Source: Hyperoodon ampullatus (taxonomy: Eukaryota > Chordata > Mammalia > Artiodactyla > Ziphiidae). Taken from it: DNA of 64,000 nt. The stretch is from assembly GCA_949752795.1 (NCBI GenBank), contig OX457057.1:11894632-11958631 (forward strand), in the 5' to 3' direction. This document shows positions 1 through 13,469 of the stretch, piece by piece. Under the pieces are notes generated by a model. The model was not told the DNA's origin. It ran no database searches and worked only from the letters and a program-made list of their open reading frames with translations. The position numbers and the translations under genes are program-made. Numbering within the stretch: the stretch's first letter is position 1; every line of letters starts with the position of its first letter.

Positions 1-12
1 ACACACACACAC
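1..12. repeat. (AC)n microsatellite, cut by window start
   Basis: Six AC units are visible at the left edge; the array may extend upstream. Confidence 0.8.
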
Positions 13-249
13 GAGTTAATTTCAAAAATGTTATCCCACTCCTTTGAACATTTCACCAAGCAGTACCTTTTGTCAATCCTACGAAGCCCAGCTTATCAAA
101 CTCATTTTTGCTGCTCAGGGAGCAACCAAAGAGAAGCAAAGAACCATGCCCCAGGCTGCACAGTTGGAAGGTAGCAGATGTGGGACTTGAACTCAAGGCT
201 TTCTAACTCCAGAGCCCATCCTCTTGCTCATAATAGAGAACATTTCCCA

Positions 250-440
250 TTTGCCCTATGTTCTCTTCTAAGTGCTTTTGTATGTATTATATCATTTATA
301 CGTCACCAGTAACTTACAAGACTGTCCTTTTGTTACCTTACAGATGAGGAAGCTGAGGTATCACTTGCCCAAGGTCACCCTGCTAGGAAGTAGGAGAGCT
401 GGGCTCGAGCCCAGTCTAATAACCACCACGTGGCCCTGCT
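250..440 (-). repeat. MIR SINE
   Basis: The MIR core is readable in reverse orientation: cagatgaggaagctgagg followed by the cttgcccaaggtca block. Confidence 0.6.
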
Positions 441-2014
441 TCCCCAACCCCTGAACCACCAGGCCACGTGCCTCTCTCTGACAACTGTGTCACATGTCAC
501 AGGGAGGCCGAGAGCCCGAGGAGGCCCCCGAGGGCAATGGCAGTGGGTTGAGGACCCAGCGGGAGAGGAACCTCTTGAAGCCATTTGACCATAAAGGAAA
601 GGAAGGGGGAACGGGCGGCGTTTCCAGGCCGAGGGGGTGGTGAGCACGTTCACAGGTTAGACGGAAGTTACACTGTCAAGGTGAGGATGCAGAAGAGGAG
701 ATGGTTGAGGAGAGGGACCAGACCAGGGTGGGATGAAGGCAGGACCACCCGGAGGCCCTTGGCAGCTACGAGAAGCCTTGAAGTTCCCATCTAAGAGCTT
801 CTCCATGCCTGGGAAGTCCAGGTCCTGGCAGGGAGCTGAAGGCACATTCACAGGGGTGTGGAGTGATGGAGGGGAGTTTCCTGAAGGTACTCCATAGGGA
901 GTGGGCAGGGCTCAGAGAAACCACAAAGAATAGTGCAGGGCCCAGAGCTCGTATGAGTGAGGACTGTTCCCACCCCCAGAGCTGAGGGGTGAGGGGCAGG
1001 GGCATTTCCTGGGACCCGGAGACCCCGAGGGCTGGGCAGAGTCCTCTGAGGGAAGCTGTGTGGCCCCACAGAAAGGAAGCCAGGGGAGTAAGTACCCCAA
1101 GCTCTCTCCTCCCTGCTCTGATCTCTAACTCCCCATTGGCCAAACCCAACCAGAAACCAGAGGCAAGGAGCCCATCAGCCCATGGATATAGCTGCACAGG
1201 TGGGCCTGCTGGGCAGAGGGCGCCGTGGAAAGGGATGGAGGAGGGTCGGGAGAAGCAGACGGAGAATACCGGCAGGTGCAGGAGGTGAAGACCTAGGAGG
1301 CTCTTGTCAAAGTAGAATGAAAAGCCTGAGAGCAGGGACCTGCTGGCTGGGGGGCCCAAAGTGCACTGGGCCAGCCTCAGGACAGAAGTGTGAGGGTGGC
1401 AGGAGCGTTTTGGGGCCAGGATGGACTTGAAGGAGCTGGTGAGCTTGAGCAGGGCCCAGCCTGGGTGAGCATAGGGCATTACCCATAGGGAGCAAACAGG
1501 GAGCAAAAGGTACGTGACTCAAGGAGAGGATGAGACAGAGGATAAGGAAGGCCGGGAGTGGGAGTTTATGGTCTGAGGTGGGGCTTCCCAGTTCCAGGTG
1601 ATGCAAGGTTGAAACCTAGCTCCAAAGGACGGTTCCAGGTACACGTCGAACCTCAGCGACAATGTCAGCGAACCTCAGGGCAACGTCATAACTAAGTCAG
1701 CTTCCCGAGGAGGCTTCCTTAAAGCACAGGGGTCATTAGAGCAGATGGTCATTGTTAATAGAAGTTTTAACGTCTCAATATATTAAGGACTCACTATATA
1801 CTTTTTAAAGACATTTTAAATGCAGGAGCCTTAAAAAATGCACTTGTTTTCTATATTAGGTCCTGCCTGTCTCCTCTCTCATTATTAAATCACTCTCTAC
1901 TCTGAAAATCACAGGTTACAAATCAAAGGTACAAGTTTTGGAATTACACTTGGGTTCAAACCCTGACATTGCCCTGGGCCAGCATCCTGATGTTGAGTGA
2001 GTCCCTTCATCTTA

Positions 2015-4512
2015 GCCATTTTTTAAATCGTGGTAAAATACCTATAAATTTTACCATCTTAACCACTTTTAAGTGTACAGATCAGTAGTTGTAAGTTATT
2101 CACATTGTTGTGCAACCAGCCTCAGAATTTTTCATCTTGCAAAACTGAAACTGTACCCATTAAACAACAATTCCCCGTTTCCCCTTCCCCAGCTCCTGGC
2201 AACCCCCGTTCTATTTTGTTTCTATGAGCTTGACTACTTTATGTACCTCACATAGTGGAATCATACAAAATTTGCCTTTTTGTGACACTTATTTCACATT
2301 ATGTCCTCACGGTTCATCCATGTAGCATGTGTCAGAATTTCCTTCCTCCTACACTGAATAATATTCCACTGTATGGATGGACCACATTTTGCTTATCCAA
2401 TCATCAGTCAGTGGGCACTTGGGTGGCTTCCACCTTTTGGCAATTGTGAATAATGCTACTATAAACATGAGTGTACAAATAACTCTTTAAGTTCCTGCTT
2501 TCAATTCTTTGGGGTATATACCCAGAAGTGGACTTGCTGGATCATATGATAATTTTATTCTAAATTGTTTGAGAAGCCGCTCTACTGTTTTTCGTATCAG
2601 CTGCACCATTTTACATTCTCAGCGGTGCATAAGTGTTCCCCTACTCTACATCCTTGCCAACACTTGTTATTTTCTGTTGCTGTTTGTTTGTTTTTGATAG
2701 TAGCCATCCTAATGGGTATGAGGGGTATCTCACTGTGGTTTTGATTTGAATTTCCCTAATGACTAGTAATGTTGAGCATCTTTTTATATGCTTGTTGGAC
2801 ATTTATATATCTTCTTTGGAGAAATGTCTATTCCAGTTCTTTGCCCATATTCGATCAGGTTATTTGCGGGTTCTTTTTTGTTGTTGTTGTTGTTGAGTTA
2901 TAGTTCTCTATATATTCTTCATATTAACCCTTTTTCAGATTTGTGATTTGCAACTATTTTCTCCCATTCTCTAGGTGGCCTTTCACCCTGTTTATTGTGT
3001 CCTTTGATTCACAGAAGTTTCAATTTTTGATACAGTTGAATTTATCTATTTTTACTTTTGCTGCCTATGCTTTTGGTATCATATCCAAAAATCCATTGCC
3101 AAATCCAATGTCATAAAGCTTTCCTCCTGTGTTTTCCTCTTAAAGTTTTATAGTTTTAGACGATGTTTAAGTCTTTGATCCACTTTGAGTTACTTTTTAT
3201 ACATGGTGTAAGGTAAGAGTTCAACTTAATTCTTTTGCAGTCTTTCCCAGCATCATTTGTTGAAAATACTGTTCTTTCCCCATTGAATAATCTTGGCACC
3301 CTTGTCAAAAATCATTGGACCATATATGCAAAGTTTTATTTCTGTGCTCTCTATTCTATTCTATTGGCCTATGTTCCTGACCTTATGTCAGTATCACACT
3401 GTTTTGATTACTGTACCTTTGTATGCAGTAAGTTTTGAAATCAGGAAGTGTGAGACCTCCAGCTTTGCTTTTCTTTCTCAAGATTATTTTGGCTATTTGG
3501 GGTCCACTGAGATTCCATATGAATTTTAGGATGGATTTTTCTATTTCTGCAAAAACTGCTGTTGGTATTTTGAATCTGTAGATCCTGCTGCGTAGTAATG
3601 ACATCTTAACAATATTAAGTCTTCCAACCCATGAATACAGGGTGTCTTTCCATTTATTTGTGTCTTTAATTCCTTTCAGCAGCACTTTGTAGTTTTCAGT
3701 GTACACATCTTTTACCACCTTGGTAAACTTATCCCACAATATGTTATTCTTTTTGATGCTATCATAAATGAAATTATTTTCTTAACTTTCTTTTCAGATT
3801 GTTCATTGTGAGCATATAGAAACACAACTGATGTTTGTGTGTTCATTTTGTGTCCTACGATTTTGCTAGTGAATGTTATTTATTAGTTCTAAGAGGGTTG
3901 TGGTTTTTCATGGACCCTTTAGGATTTTGTACATGTAAGATCATGTTGCCTGTGAACAGAGGTAATTTTACTTCTTCCTTTCGAATTTGGATACCTTTAT
4001 TTCTTTTTCTTGCCTAATTGCTCTGGCTAGGACTTCCAGTACTTTGTTGAATAGAAGTGGCAAAAGCAGGTATCCTTATCTTATTCTTGAAATTAGAGGA
4101 AAAGCTTTCAGTCTTTCACCTTTGAGTATGATGCTACCTGTGGGCCTTTCATATTTGACCTTTATTATGTTGAGGTAATTTCCCTCTATTCCCTGTTTGT
4201 TGAGTGCTTTTATCATGAAAGAGTGTTGCATTTTATCAAATGCTTTTTGTACTTCAATCGAGATGATCATTTTTTTCCTTCTTTCTGTTAATGTGTTGTA
4301 TTACGTGGATTAATTTTCATATGTTGAACCATCAAGTCTGCATTCCAAGAATAAATCCCACTTGGTCATAGTGTATGATCCTTTTAATGTGCTGTTGAAT
4401 TCGGTTTCCTCCTATTTTGTTGAGGATTGTGGTATCAGTGTTCATAAGAGATATTGGTCTGTAGTTTTCTTGTAGTGTCTTTGTCTGGGTTTGGTATCAA
4501 GGTAATGCTGTC
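2015..4512 (-). repeat. L1 fragment(s), 3' end and ORF2 portion, reverse
   Basis: It starts with the old L1 3' UTR pattern (gtggtaaaatacctataa, attttaccatcttaacca). It continues with text whose reverse complement encodes ORF2 pieces, such as a 118-residue minus-strand frame at 3383-3739 containing [18 protein letters not shown], and a frame at 4076-4270 with EVQKAFDKMQHSFMIKALNK. Frames are broken throughout. It may be two elements of similar age end to end. Confidence 0.85.
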
Positions 4513-4514
4513 CT

Positions 4515-4680
4515 CTCACTTCAACTTTTGAGTCTCAGCTTCTTCATCTCTAAGATGGAGATAATAACAGAGTCCCTGTTTAGGGCTGTCATGCAGATTA
4601 AATGATAAAAATGCACACAAAATGCTTCATCAGGGCCGAGTTCACAGGAAGCCCTCAAAATATGTTAGATGATGATAAGG
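4515..4680 (+). repeat. MIR SINE
   Basis: It carries the MIR order: tcagcttcttcatctc, aagatggagataataaca, then gattaaatgataaaaatgca. Confidence 0.6.
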
Positions 4681-5117
4681 ATAATAATAAAAATAATAAT
4701 AAATAAATAACAGTTCATCTCATAGTTGGACAGCTGAGTAGGATGGAGCTTATACAGTCAGTCTGTATTAGCAGCAGGGCGTCTGTCCAGTAGCAGCATT
4801 TAGCAATTTTCCAAGTAAAGGAAGCGAGTGATATTATAGGGCCGAACTAGGAAGCTGTCTCCTGGCCTAACATGTGGTAGAGGCTCACCCAAATTTGTGG
4901 AGTCATTTAAAACTTCCTGCTTGCTTTGATTTCTTAATAATGGCTTGACAGTTTTTGAGGAACTGAAAGCAGTGAAGCCTGGGAAGAGAAAAACAAAATG
5001 TAACACACAGAATTTCTCTCATTCATGGGTTATCAAAGGTTCAAAGGACACAAAGATCGATGGCAATGGTGATGAAGATGATGTGGGTGACATTTTCCAA
5101 AGAACTAATGTGTTTTC

Positions 5118-5765
5118 ATTTTTTTTAATACTTTATTTTTTTGAACAGTTTTAGGTTTACAGGAATTTTAGCAGAGAATACAGAGAGTTCCGATATATCC
5201 ACCCCTCCAATACACACAGTTTCCCCTATTATTAACATCATGCATTAGTGCGGTACATTTGTTACAACTGATGAACCAATATTGATATGCTATTATTAAC
5301 TAAGTCCATAGTTTACATTAGGGTTCACTCTTTGCGTTGTACGTTCTTTCGTTTTGACAAATGTATAGTGACAAGTATTCACCATTACAGTATCATAAAA
5401 AATATTTTCACTGCCGTAAAATCCCCTGTGCCCCTCCTCTTCATCCTGAGCCCCAGATCCCCTGTGCCCCTGGCAAGCACTGATCTTTTACTCTCCTTAT
5501 AGTTTTACTTTTTCCAGAATTTAATACAGTTGGAATCATACAGTATGTAACCTTTTCAGACTAGGTTCTTTCACTAAGCAATATGCATTTAAGATTCCTC
5601 CATGTCTTTTTTGTTATTTGACAACTCATTTATTTTTATCACTAGTATTTCATTGTATGGATGTACAACAATTTGTTTATCCATTTACCTTTTAAAGGAC
5701 ATCTTGGTTGCTTCCAGTTTTTGGCAGTTATGAATAAAGATGCTGTAAGCATGTATCCAAAATAA
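5118..5765 (-). repeat. L1 3' region, reverse
   Basis: A T-rich start followed by the L1 3' UTR text gaacagttttaggtttacag, and downstream the reverse-strand pattern ggttgcttccagtttttgg typical of L1 3' ends. Confidence 0.65.
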
Positions 5766-6060
5766 CTGAGTCTTCGTGTATATAGAGAACAGACTGTGGT
5801 TGCCAAGGGGGAGGGGGTTGAGGGAGAGATGGAGTGGGGGGTTGAGGTTAGCAGATGTGAGCTGTTACATCCAGGATGGAGAAACAACAAGGTCCTACTG
5901 TATAGCACAGGGAACTATATTCAATATCCTGTGATAAACCATAATGGAAAAGAATATTTTTAAAAGAATGTATATATATGTATAACTGAATCACTTTGCT
6001 GTACAGCAGAAATTAATACAACATTGTAAATCAACTACATTTCAATAAAATAAATAAACA
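5766..6060 (+). repeat. L1 3' end, forward
   Basis: It contains the cetartiodactyl L1 tail sequence tagcacagggaactatattc and aactgaatcactttgctgta, ending in an AATAAA-rich tail near 6045-6060. A second copy of this tail lies at 8632-8812. Confidence 0.8.
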
Positions 6061-6240
6061 ATATAAATGAGTCTTAAAAGTCAACAATAAGAAACCAAAC
6101 AACCCAACTTAAAAATGGGCAAAAGAGCTCAACAGACACCTCACCAAAGAAAATCTACAGATGTCAAATAAGCATATGAAAAGATGTTAAACATCATATA
6201 TCATTAAGGAATTTCAAATAAACATGAAATATCTCTTCAT
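6061..6240 (+). repeat. L1 ORF2 3'-region fragment, forward
   Basis: It includes cccaacttaaaaatgggcaa and acacctcaccaaagaaaa, a stretch near the 3' end of L1 ORF2, on the opposite strand to the L1 that follows. Confidence 0.7.
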
Positions 6241-8489
6241 TTATTTAGACTAGTTTGATTTCTTTCATCAACATTTTGTAGTTTTCTTCATATACCTCTT
6301 CATATAGCTAAATATTTTGTTAGATTTATTCCTAAGTACTTCATTTTTTTTTTTGGTGCTAATGTGAATGGTGTTGTGTTTTTAATTTCATATTCCACTT
6401 GTTCATTGTTGGTATATAGGAAAGCAATTGACTTTTGTATATTAATCATGTATCCTGCAACCTGGCTACAATGGCTCATTAGTTCCAGGAGGGCTTTCTG
6501 TCGGTTCCTTGGGATTTTCTGCATAGACAATCATGCCATCTGCAAAATGGGCAAAAGATCTGAACAAACACCTCACCAAAGAAGTTTTCTTTTTCCTTCC
6601 CAATCTATCTTTTATTCTCTTTTCTTGCCTTGTTGCATTAGCTAGGAGATACAGTACAATGTTGAAAATGAGTGGTGAAAGGGGACATCTTCACCTTATT
6701 CCTGATCTTAATTGGAAAGTTTCTAGTTTCTCACCATTAAATATGACGTTAGCTTTAGGGTTTTTATAGATGTACTTTATCAGGTTGAGGAAGTTCCCCT
6801 CCATCCCTAATTTGCCAAGAGTTGTTTTGGTGATTTGGTGGTTTGTTAGTTTATCATGCATGGGTGTTTAATTTTGTCAAATGCTCTTCTTGCATCTACT
6901 GTTAGGATAATGCGATTTCTCTTCTCTACGCTGTTGATGTGATGGATTACATTAATTGATTTCCAAATGTTGAACCAGCCTTGCATACCTGGAATAAATC
7001 CCACTTGACTGTGGTGTAGAACTCTTTTTATACATCACTGGATTCAATTTGCTCATATTTTGTTGAGGATTTTGCATCTATGTTCATGAGAGGTATTGGT
7101 CTGCAATTTTCCTGTTTTGTAATATCTTTTTCTGGTTTTGCTATTAGAATAAGTTTGGCCTCACAGAATGAGCTGGGAAGTGTTCTCTCTTCTTCTATTT
7201 TTTGGAAGAGATTATTGAGAACGGGTATCATTCTTTCCTTAATGTTTGATAGAATTTACCAGTGAACCCATCCAGGCCTGGTGCTTTCCATTTTGGAAGG
7301 TTATTCATTATTGATTCAAATTCTTTACTAGATATGAGTCTATTCAGAGTATTTATTTCTCCTTTTGTGAGTTTCAGTAGATTGTGTCTTTCAAGGAAAT
7401 GGTCCACTTCATTAAGTTATAAAATCTGTGGGCATAGAATTATTCATAATATTCCTTTATTATCCCTTCAGTGTCCATGAGATCAGTAGTGATGCCATCG
7501 CTTTCATTTCTGATTTTAGTAATTTGTATCTTCTCTCTTTTTTTCTTGGTTATCCTGCTAGAGGTTTGTCAATTTTATTGATCTTTACCAAAAAAAAAAA
7601 AGCCAAACAGCTCTTTATTTTGCTGACGTTTCTCTGTTGTTTTCCTGCTTTTTATTTCATTCATTGCTTCTTTTCTTCTGCTTGTGGTAGGCTTATATTG
7701 CTCTTCTTTCTCTAGTTTCATAAGGTGGAAGCTTAGATCTTTTCAAATGTATGCCTTCAATGCCATAAACTTCCCTCCAAGCACTGCTTTCACTGCATCT
7801 TGCAAATTTTCATAGGTTGTATTTTCATTTTCATTTAGCTCAAGATAAATTTTTATTTCCAATGAGACTTCCTCCTTGACCCATCTGTTATTTAGCGGTG
7901 TGTTGTTTAATCTCCAAATATTTGGGGATTTTCCAGCTGTCTTTCTGGTATTGGTTTCTAGCCTAATTCCATTGTGTTCTGAAAACGTACTTTGCATAAT
8001 TTGTATTCTTTTACATTTGTTGAGGTATATTTCGTGGCCTGGAATGTGGTCTGCTTGGTGAATGTTCCATGGGAGCTTGAGACGGATGTGTGTTTTGTTG
8101 CTGTGGGATGAAGCTGTGTGGTTGCCAGTTAGATCCAGATGATGGTAGTGCTGTTCAGTTCAACTTCATTCTTACTAATTTTCTGCCTGGTGGGTCTGCC
8201 CGTCACTGACAGAGGGCTGTTGAGGTCTCCAGCTACCATGATGGATTCATCTGCTTCTCCTTGCAGTTCTATCAGTTTTTGCCTTCCATACTTTGATGCT
8301 CTATTGTTGGGTACATACAAGGAAGGACTGTTATGTCTGCTTGGAGAATCGACCCCTTTATCACTATGTATCGCCTCTCTTTATCCCTGATAACTTTCCT
8401 TCCTCTGGAGTTGGCTCTGCCTGAAATTAATAGAGCTACTCCTGCTTTCTTCTTGTGTTTCAGTATTTTAAGTGCCAAAGTGTTTGGTA
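6241..8489 (-). repeat. L1 ORF2 segment, reverse
   Basis: The reverse complement encodes recognisable, broken ORF2: a frame at 7028-7231 with [20 protein letters not shown] (reverse transcriptase), and endonuclease-type pieces at 8129-8320 and 8272-8478. A 41-base inverted patch lies inside it at 6544-6584. Confidence 0.85.
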
Positions 8490-8631
8490 GGAATTTGAAT
8501 AGTGGGTAAAGGCACAGTCATTTGAATCAGGCAAACCTGGGAACAAGCCAAGCGAGTCAACGTGGCTGACTGTGGGCACACTTAATAGTTCTATGCCTCA
8601 GTTTCCTCATCTAAAAAGTGAGTAATTATCG
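8490..8631 (+). repeat. MIR SINE, 5' part (split by L1)
   Basis: It carries MIR sequence with ctcagtttcctcatctaaaa. The element resumes after the L1 tail at 8813. Confidence 0.55.
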
Positions 8632-8812
8632 GACCTACTGTACAGCACAGGGAACTATATTCAATATCTTGCAGTAACCTGTGATAGAAAAGAATCTGAA
8701 AAAGAATAGATATTATACATATGTATAACTGAATTACTTTGCTGTACACCTGAAACTAACACAACATTGTAAATCAACTAGACTTCAATAAAAAATTAAA
8801 TTTTTTTGAAAT
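8632..8812 (+). repeat. 5'-truncated L1 3' end
   Basis: It begins cctactgtacagcacaggga and ends caacattgtaaatcaacta, cttcaataaaaaattaaat. It is nested inside a MIR. Confidence 0.85.
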
Positions 8813-8905
8813 GAGGAAGTATCCCTTTGAATTATTGTGAAGATGAGATGGGATAATGCAGTAAAGCACTTAGCAAATTTCCTGGCATTTGTGTAATTAC
8901 ACTTA
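8813..8905 (+). repeat. MIR SINE, 3' part
   Basis: It continues the split MIR: ttgtgaagatgagatggg, aaagcacttagcaaatttc. Confidence 0.5.
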
Positions 8906-9934
8906 ATGTGTCATTAATATATTCTACTAATATATGCAGTTATATTATTATCTATTCATATAATGTAAGCTATTATTAATATAAGCTATTGGTTATAATT
9001 ATATTGTGGGACGTTAGTATAGATTTCTAATTCCAAGTACTCTCTATGAAAGTTGGATGAGGCACTCTGAGAAGAGTGACTTAGAAAATAATTGCAAAGT
9101 CTCAGGCTGGAGTGGATGGCTCATAGGCAGTGTCCTGAGAAGACAGAGGATTTCGCCCATGCCCTGCAGCCCATAGTCCAGGGCGCCGGGGCCAGGGGGG
9201 ATGTGATATTTCCTCCTTGGTGCCGAGGTTTGCTCATTCTTCTTATCAAAGTGGTTACACAGGAGGTTTCTGACGCCACTGACAATTCACTGTCTGGGCT
9301 CTCTCTCTTTTGGGGGAAATGGGGTCACACCAGGGCCCCTATTGAAAAATAGATCATCTTTGGTTAGATAAATTCTGAGTAGCTTTTAAGAAGCAATAGT
9401 AATAATTAATCACATGGGAAAAACCTTCATTATACACCAAGGCTTTTAAAAGGTAGTTATAAAACTATGTTTTGTGGTGTGAGCTCAATTGTGTTTAAAC
9501 TTTTTAAAAAGATTGTAAGCATAGAGAAAAGACTGGAAGGATGTGAACCACTGTGTTCTCAGTGCCTGCCTCTGGGGGACGGGAGTCTAAGTGATTTTAA
9601 TGTCTTCTTTGTGTTTTTCTCTAGTTCTCATTTTCTGCATTATTAGAAAAAACATGTTATTTTAAAAATGAATAGAACAAACAAATGAAAACAACAATTA
9701 TTACAAAACCTCCCCTTAACTTTAACACTTGCAGTAAATGGACAGTTGTCACTTGCCAACTGACCTTTCTGGTTTGTGTTGGGCCATTTCTGCTGTCTTG
9801 CCACTCGGGACAACCAAAAGGATACTTGCATGGGATCAGAGAACTATCAAGTGGCCAATTCCTGGCCAATTCCCCCCGAGTTCCCTCTTGCCTCTGTGTT
9901 GCCTGACGCCCTACCGCAAAACTGGGCATCTAGT

Positions 9935-10075
9935 CTCGGTCTGCTGTCAGGCTCTGGTGACCCTCCACTCACTAGCTGTGTGGCCTTAGGCAAGTCACTT
10001 AACCTCTCTGACCCTCAGCATCCTCCTCTTAAAATGAGGATTGCAGTGACCATCCAGCCAGATGAAGTGGTTAGC
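9935..10075 (+). repeat. MIR SINE, close to FHA exon acceptor
   Basis: It shows the MIR core: agctgtgtggccttagg, caagtcacttaacctctctg. It ends about 90 bases before the FHA exon. Confidence 0.75.
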
Positions 10076-10106
10076 ACATTGGGGCCCCCAGTGTCAGTGG
10101 CACTAG

Positions 10107-10632
<526 letters not shown>

Positions 10633-11014
10633 TCCTGAAAAGTGAAGCTTGGCGAGGGGAGGTGGAAAGCAGGTGTGTGCTTTTGAAGATGCAGAGATGG
10701 ATGCTTCCTTTTTAGGCAGATCAGTGCTCTGCAACTTCCTAGCTTTGCGACCTCGGCCAGGGTTTTCTGCGTGCCTGGGTCTGGATCTTCTCAGCGGTGC
10801 AGGGCGTTGAGAGAGTATCTATGTATAAAAAGTCAAAGTGTCTGGCCAGAGTAGACGCTCAAGGCCTGCCAGCTGTTATCACACCGGATCAGAAATGTTC
10901 CCGGGATCAGGACCTAAAGTATGGCCCCAGGTTAAGCGAACGTAAGCCAAAATTCGCCCAGCAAAGCTCAGTCACAAGAAGTATCTAGTTCAGTAGGGAG
11001 GCAGGATGGGGACT

Positions 11015-11240
11015 GGTTAGCAACACAGTCCTGGGTCAGAACCCCAGCTCTGCCACTGGCCTACTCGGTGCGCTCTTGCACAAGCCATTGGACCCCTCGG
11101 AACCTCGGTTTCCTCATCTACAAAATGGGGCCAACGACAGCAATGACCTTGCAGGCTTATCTTGAGAGCTAAATGAGATGGTTCTAATTGTAAAACTCCC
11201 AGAATAATGCCCATTCGTGGTGAGCACACAATGAATACCT
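11015..11240 (+). repeat. MIR SINE
   Basis: It reads cagctctgccactggccta through ggtttcctcatctacaaaat to a MIR-like 3' part. Confidence 0.75.
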
Positions 11241-11639
11241 GTCGTGTGTGTCCCAGAGAGACGGCGTGTTAACCTCACTCCCCAGCACCAAGAACGCTGC
11301 ATGGACTGAGACCTCCGAGGCTTAAAGTCCTTTCTGGGATGAGGCTGGGTATAAATAAATAAAGTTTAGAGAATTTAGACAGAATCCTGGGGTGTGGGTC
11401 CCCTAGGCAGCCTTAAATACTCACTCAGAGAAGATCAGCACCGTCCCTCAGGCTGCAGGGCCCGTGACACCGCATCCACCACGTTTGCCTTTGAAAATCT
11501 GGGGCAGTTTTCTCCTGCTGCTTCTCAGCCCCCTTTTCCTCCTTGGACCAACATTAAAGTGTGCTCACTTGTGGGATGCACTGGGATCCACTGGCCGCCC
11601 TGAGGAGGGGCTCCTGACCCAGAAGGTGTTGACCTGATC

Positions 11640-12050
11640 AGGGGTTCTCAACATGGGTTCTAAGGATCCCCCTCGTCAGAAGCACGTGGGGAGCAGACCA
11701 ACAGTGCAGACCTGGGCTTCACCCCAGGCCTGAGGACTCATACTTAGGATTCCCAGATGAAATACAGGACACCCAGTTAAATCTGAATTTCAGATAAGCA
11801 ACAAATAATTTTTATGTACAGGTGTGGGCCAACTATTGCAAGGAAGCACTTATGCTAAAAAAATTATTTGGTGTTTATCTGAAATTCAGATTTAACGGAC
11901 ACCCTATAGTTTATTATATATTTAGTTATTCATTTATTTATTTATGCGAAATCTGGCAACCATACACATCCTTCCTGGGAGTAGGGCCTGGGAATATGCA
12001 TTCTCACAAGCTCCCTGATGATTCTGATGCACCACCAATAGGAGGGAAAC
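11640..12050. repeat. MER5A-like hAT relic interrupted by palindromic element
   Basis: Outer parts at 11640-11745 (ggggttctcaaca, caggcctgagga) and 11968-12050 (ggcctgggaatatgcattc, ctgatgattctgatgca) resemble a MER5-type nonautonomous hAT element. The middle is a different, palindromic element. Family assignment is from memory. Confidence 0.5.
11748..11962. mobile_element. Palindromic MITE-like element
   Basis: Left arm ttaaatctgaatttcagata near 11777 and right arm tatctgaaattcagatttaa near 11877 are near-perfect inverted repeats. Outer ends read cccagatgaaatacagg and gaaatctggcaacc. A diverged relative occurs at 48545-48728. Confidence 0.6.
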
Positions 12051-12483
12051 CGAAATTTAGAATCATTTGTATGGAACACTTACAGAATTTTTTAGGGATC
12101 AAAGAAAAGGGGATTTCACACTCCCAAGCCTGAAAATCCAAGTTCATGAAGTTTGATTCAATGTGCCCCAACATGTCTGATTACCAGAATTTTTCAGGAA
12201 TGTTCAGTAAATTTACAGGTTCCCAGGCCCCCTCCCTGGGAAATTCTGACTCTGTGGCTTGGCCGTGGGGAGAAGAAGAGGGGGAGCAGCAAACAATATC
12301 TGCATTTTTTCTTCTTTTTCCTACAAAGATATTTATTGAAATATTATTTATAGGGGCATGAAATTTGAAATCTAAATTTCCATTCAAAGGGGGCATTGTT
12401 TAATAAATTATATTGTTTAATATATTCTAAGGAGTTGAATATATTATAAGGAGTTCGTTTATATATGGAATACTCTTCTGCCT

Positions 12484-13360
12484 TTTTAAAACACAGCTTT
12501 ATTAAGATATAATTGACATGCAATAAACAGCACATGTTTAAAGTCTGTAAGTGGATGGGCTTTGACATATGGGTACACCTGTGAAACCATAGCCACAATC
12601 AAGACAGTGAACAGCTCCTTCATCCTCCAAAGTTTCCTCCGGATCACAGCATGTGTTTGTTTGCTTGCTTGCTCTTAACAGCTTCACTGAAGTACAATTT
12701 ACATAACAGAAACTTCACCCATTTTAACTGTCCAATTCAATCAATTTGAATATATTGATGGAGTTGTGCAGCCATCACCACAACCTGCTCTCAGAACATT
12801 TTCCTCCATTTCTATCACGCCAAACCTCGGAGAAACCTTGGAGGTATTTCATTTTGGGGTTTGTTTTTAACTTTTAATTTTCAAAATTATGGTAAAACAC
12901 ACATAAAATTTACCATCTTAACCATGTTTCAGTGTACAGTTCACAGTGGCATTAAATCTATTCACACTGTTGTGCAGCCATCACCCCCATCCATCTTCAG
13001 AACTTTGTTCATCTTCCCAAACTGAAACTCTATGACCATCACATCAAACCCCCTGCTTCCTTCCTCCCCTCCCACTATGCTTTCTGTGTCTGTGAATTGG
13101 ACTATTCTAGGTTCCTCATATAAATGGAATCTTACATTGTTTTTCCTTTTGTGACCATCTTATTTCACTTAGTATGATATCCTCATGGTTCATTCCAGTT
13201 GAATATTTCATTGTATGGATTCACCACATTTTGTTTACCTGTTCATCCATCCATGGCCACTTGGGTTGCTTCCACCTTTTGGCCATTTTGAGTAAGTTTG
13301 TTATGAACGTGGGTGTACAACTATGGAATGTGGACTTTATTTTACAAGGTGCTTCTTATA
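12484..13360 (-). repeat. L1 3' end(s), reverse
   Basis: Two similar 3' UTR starts lie in tandem: agctttattaagatataatt at 12498 and tggtaaaacacacataaaat near 12891. These are probably two old insertions or one duplicated tail. Confidence 0.75.
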
Positions 13361-13469
13361 TAATTGTGGGAAAAAGTGATGACGACCTCTAACCTTGAGT
13401 AGATAAGACGGAAGAAGATGCTTTGTAAGAAGAGAAACCAGGAGAGCAGCAGGAGGAATCACTGACGTG

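Noticed and set aside
766..1506. 246-codon open frame on the minus strand
   Set aside because: GC-rich, low-stop sequence. The translation shows no domain, is rich in Leu/Ser/Pro as expected by chance, and overlapping frames of similar size exist on both strands.
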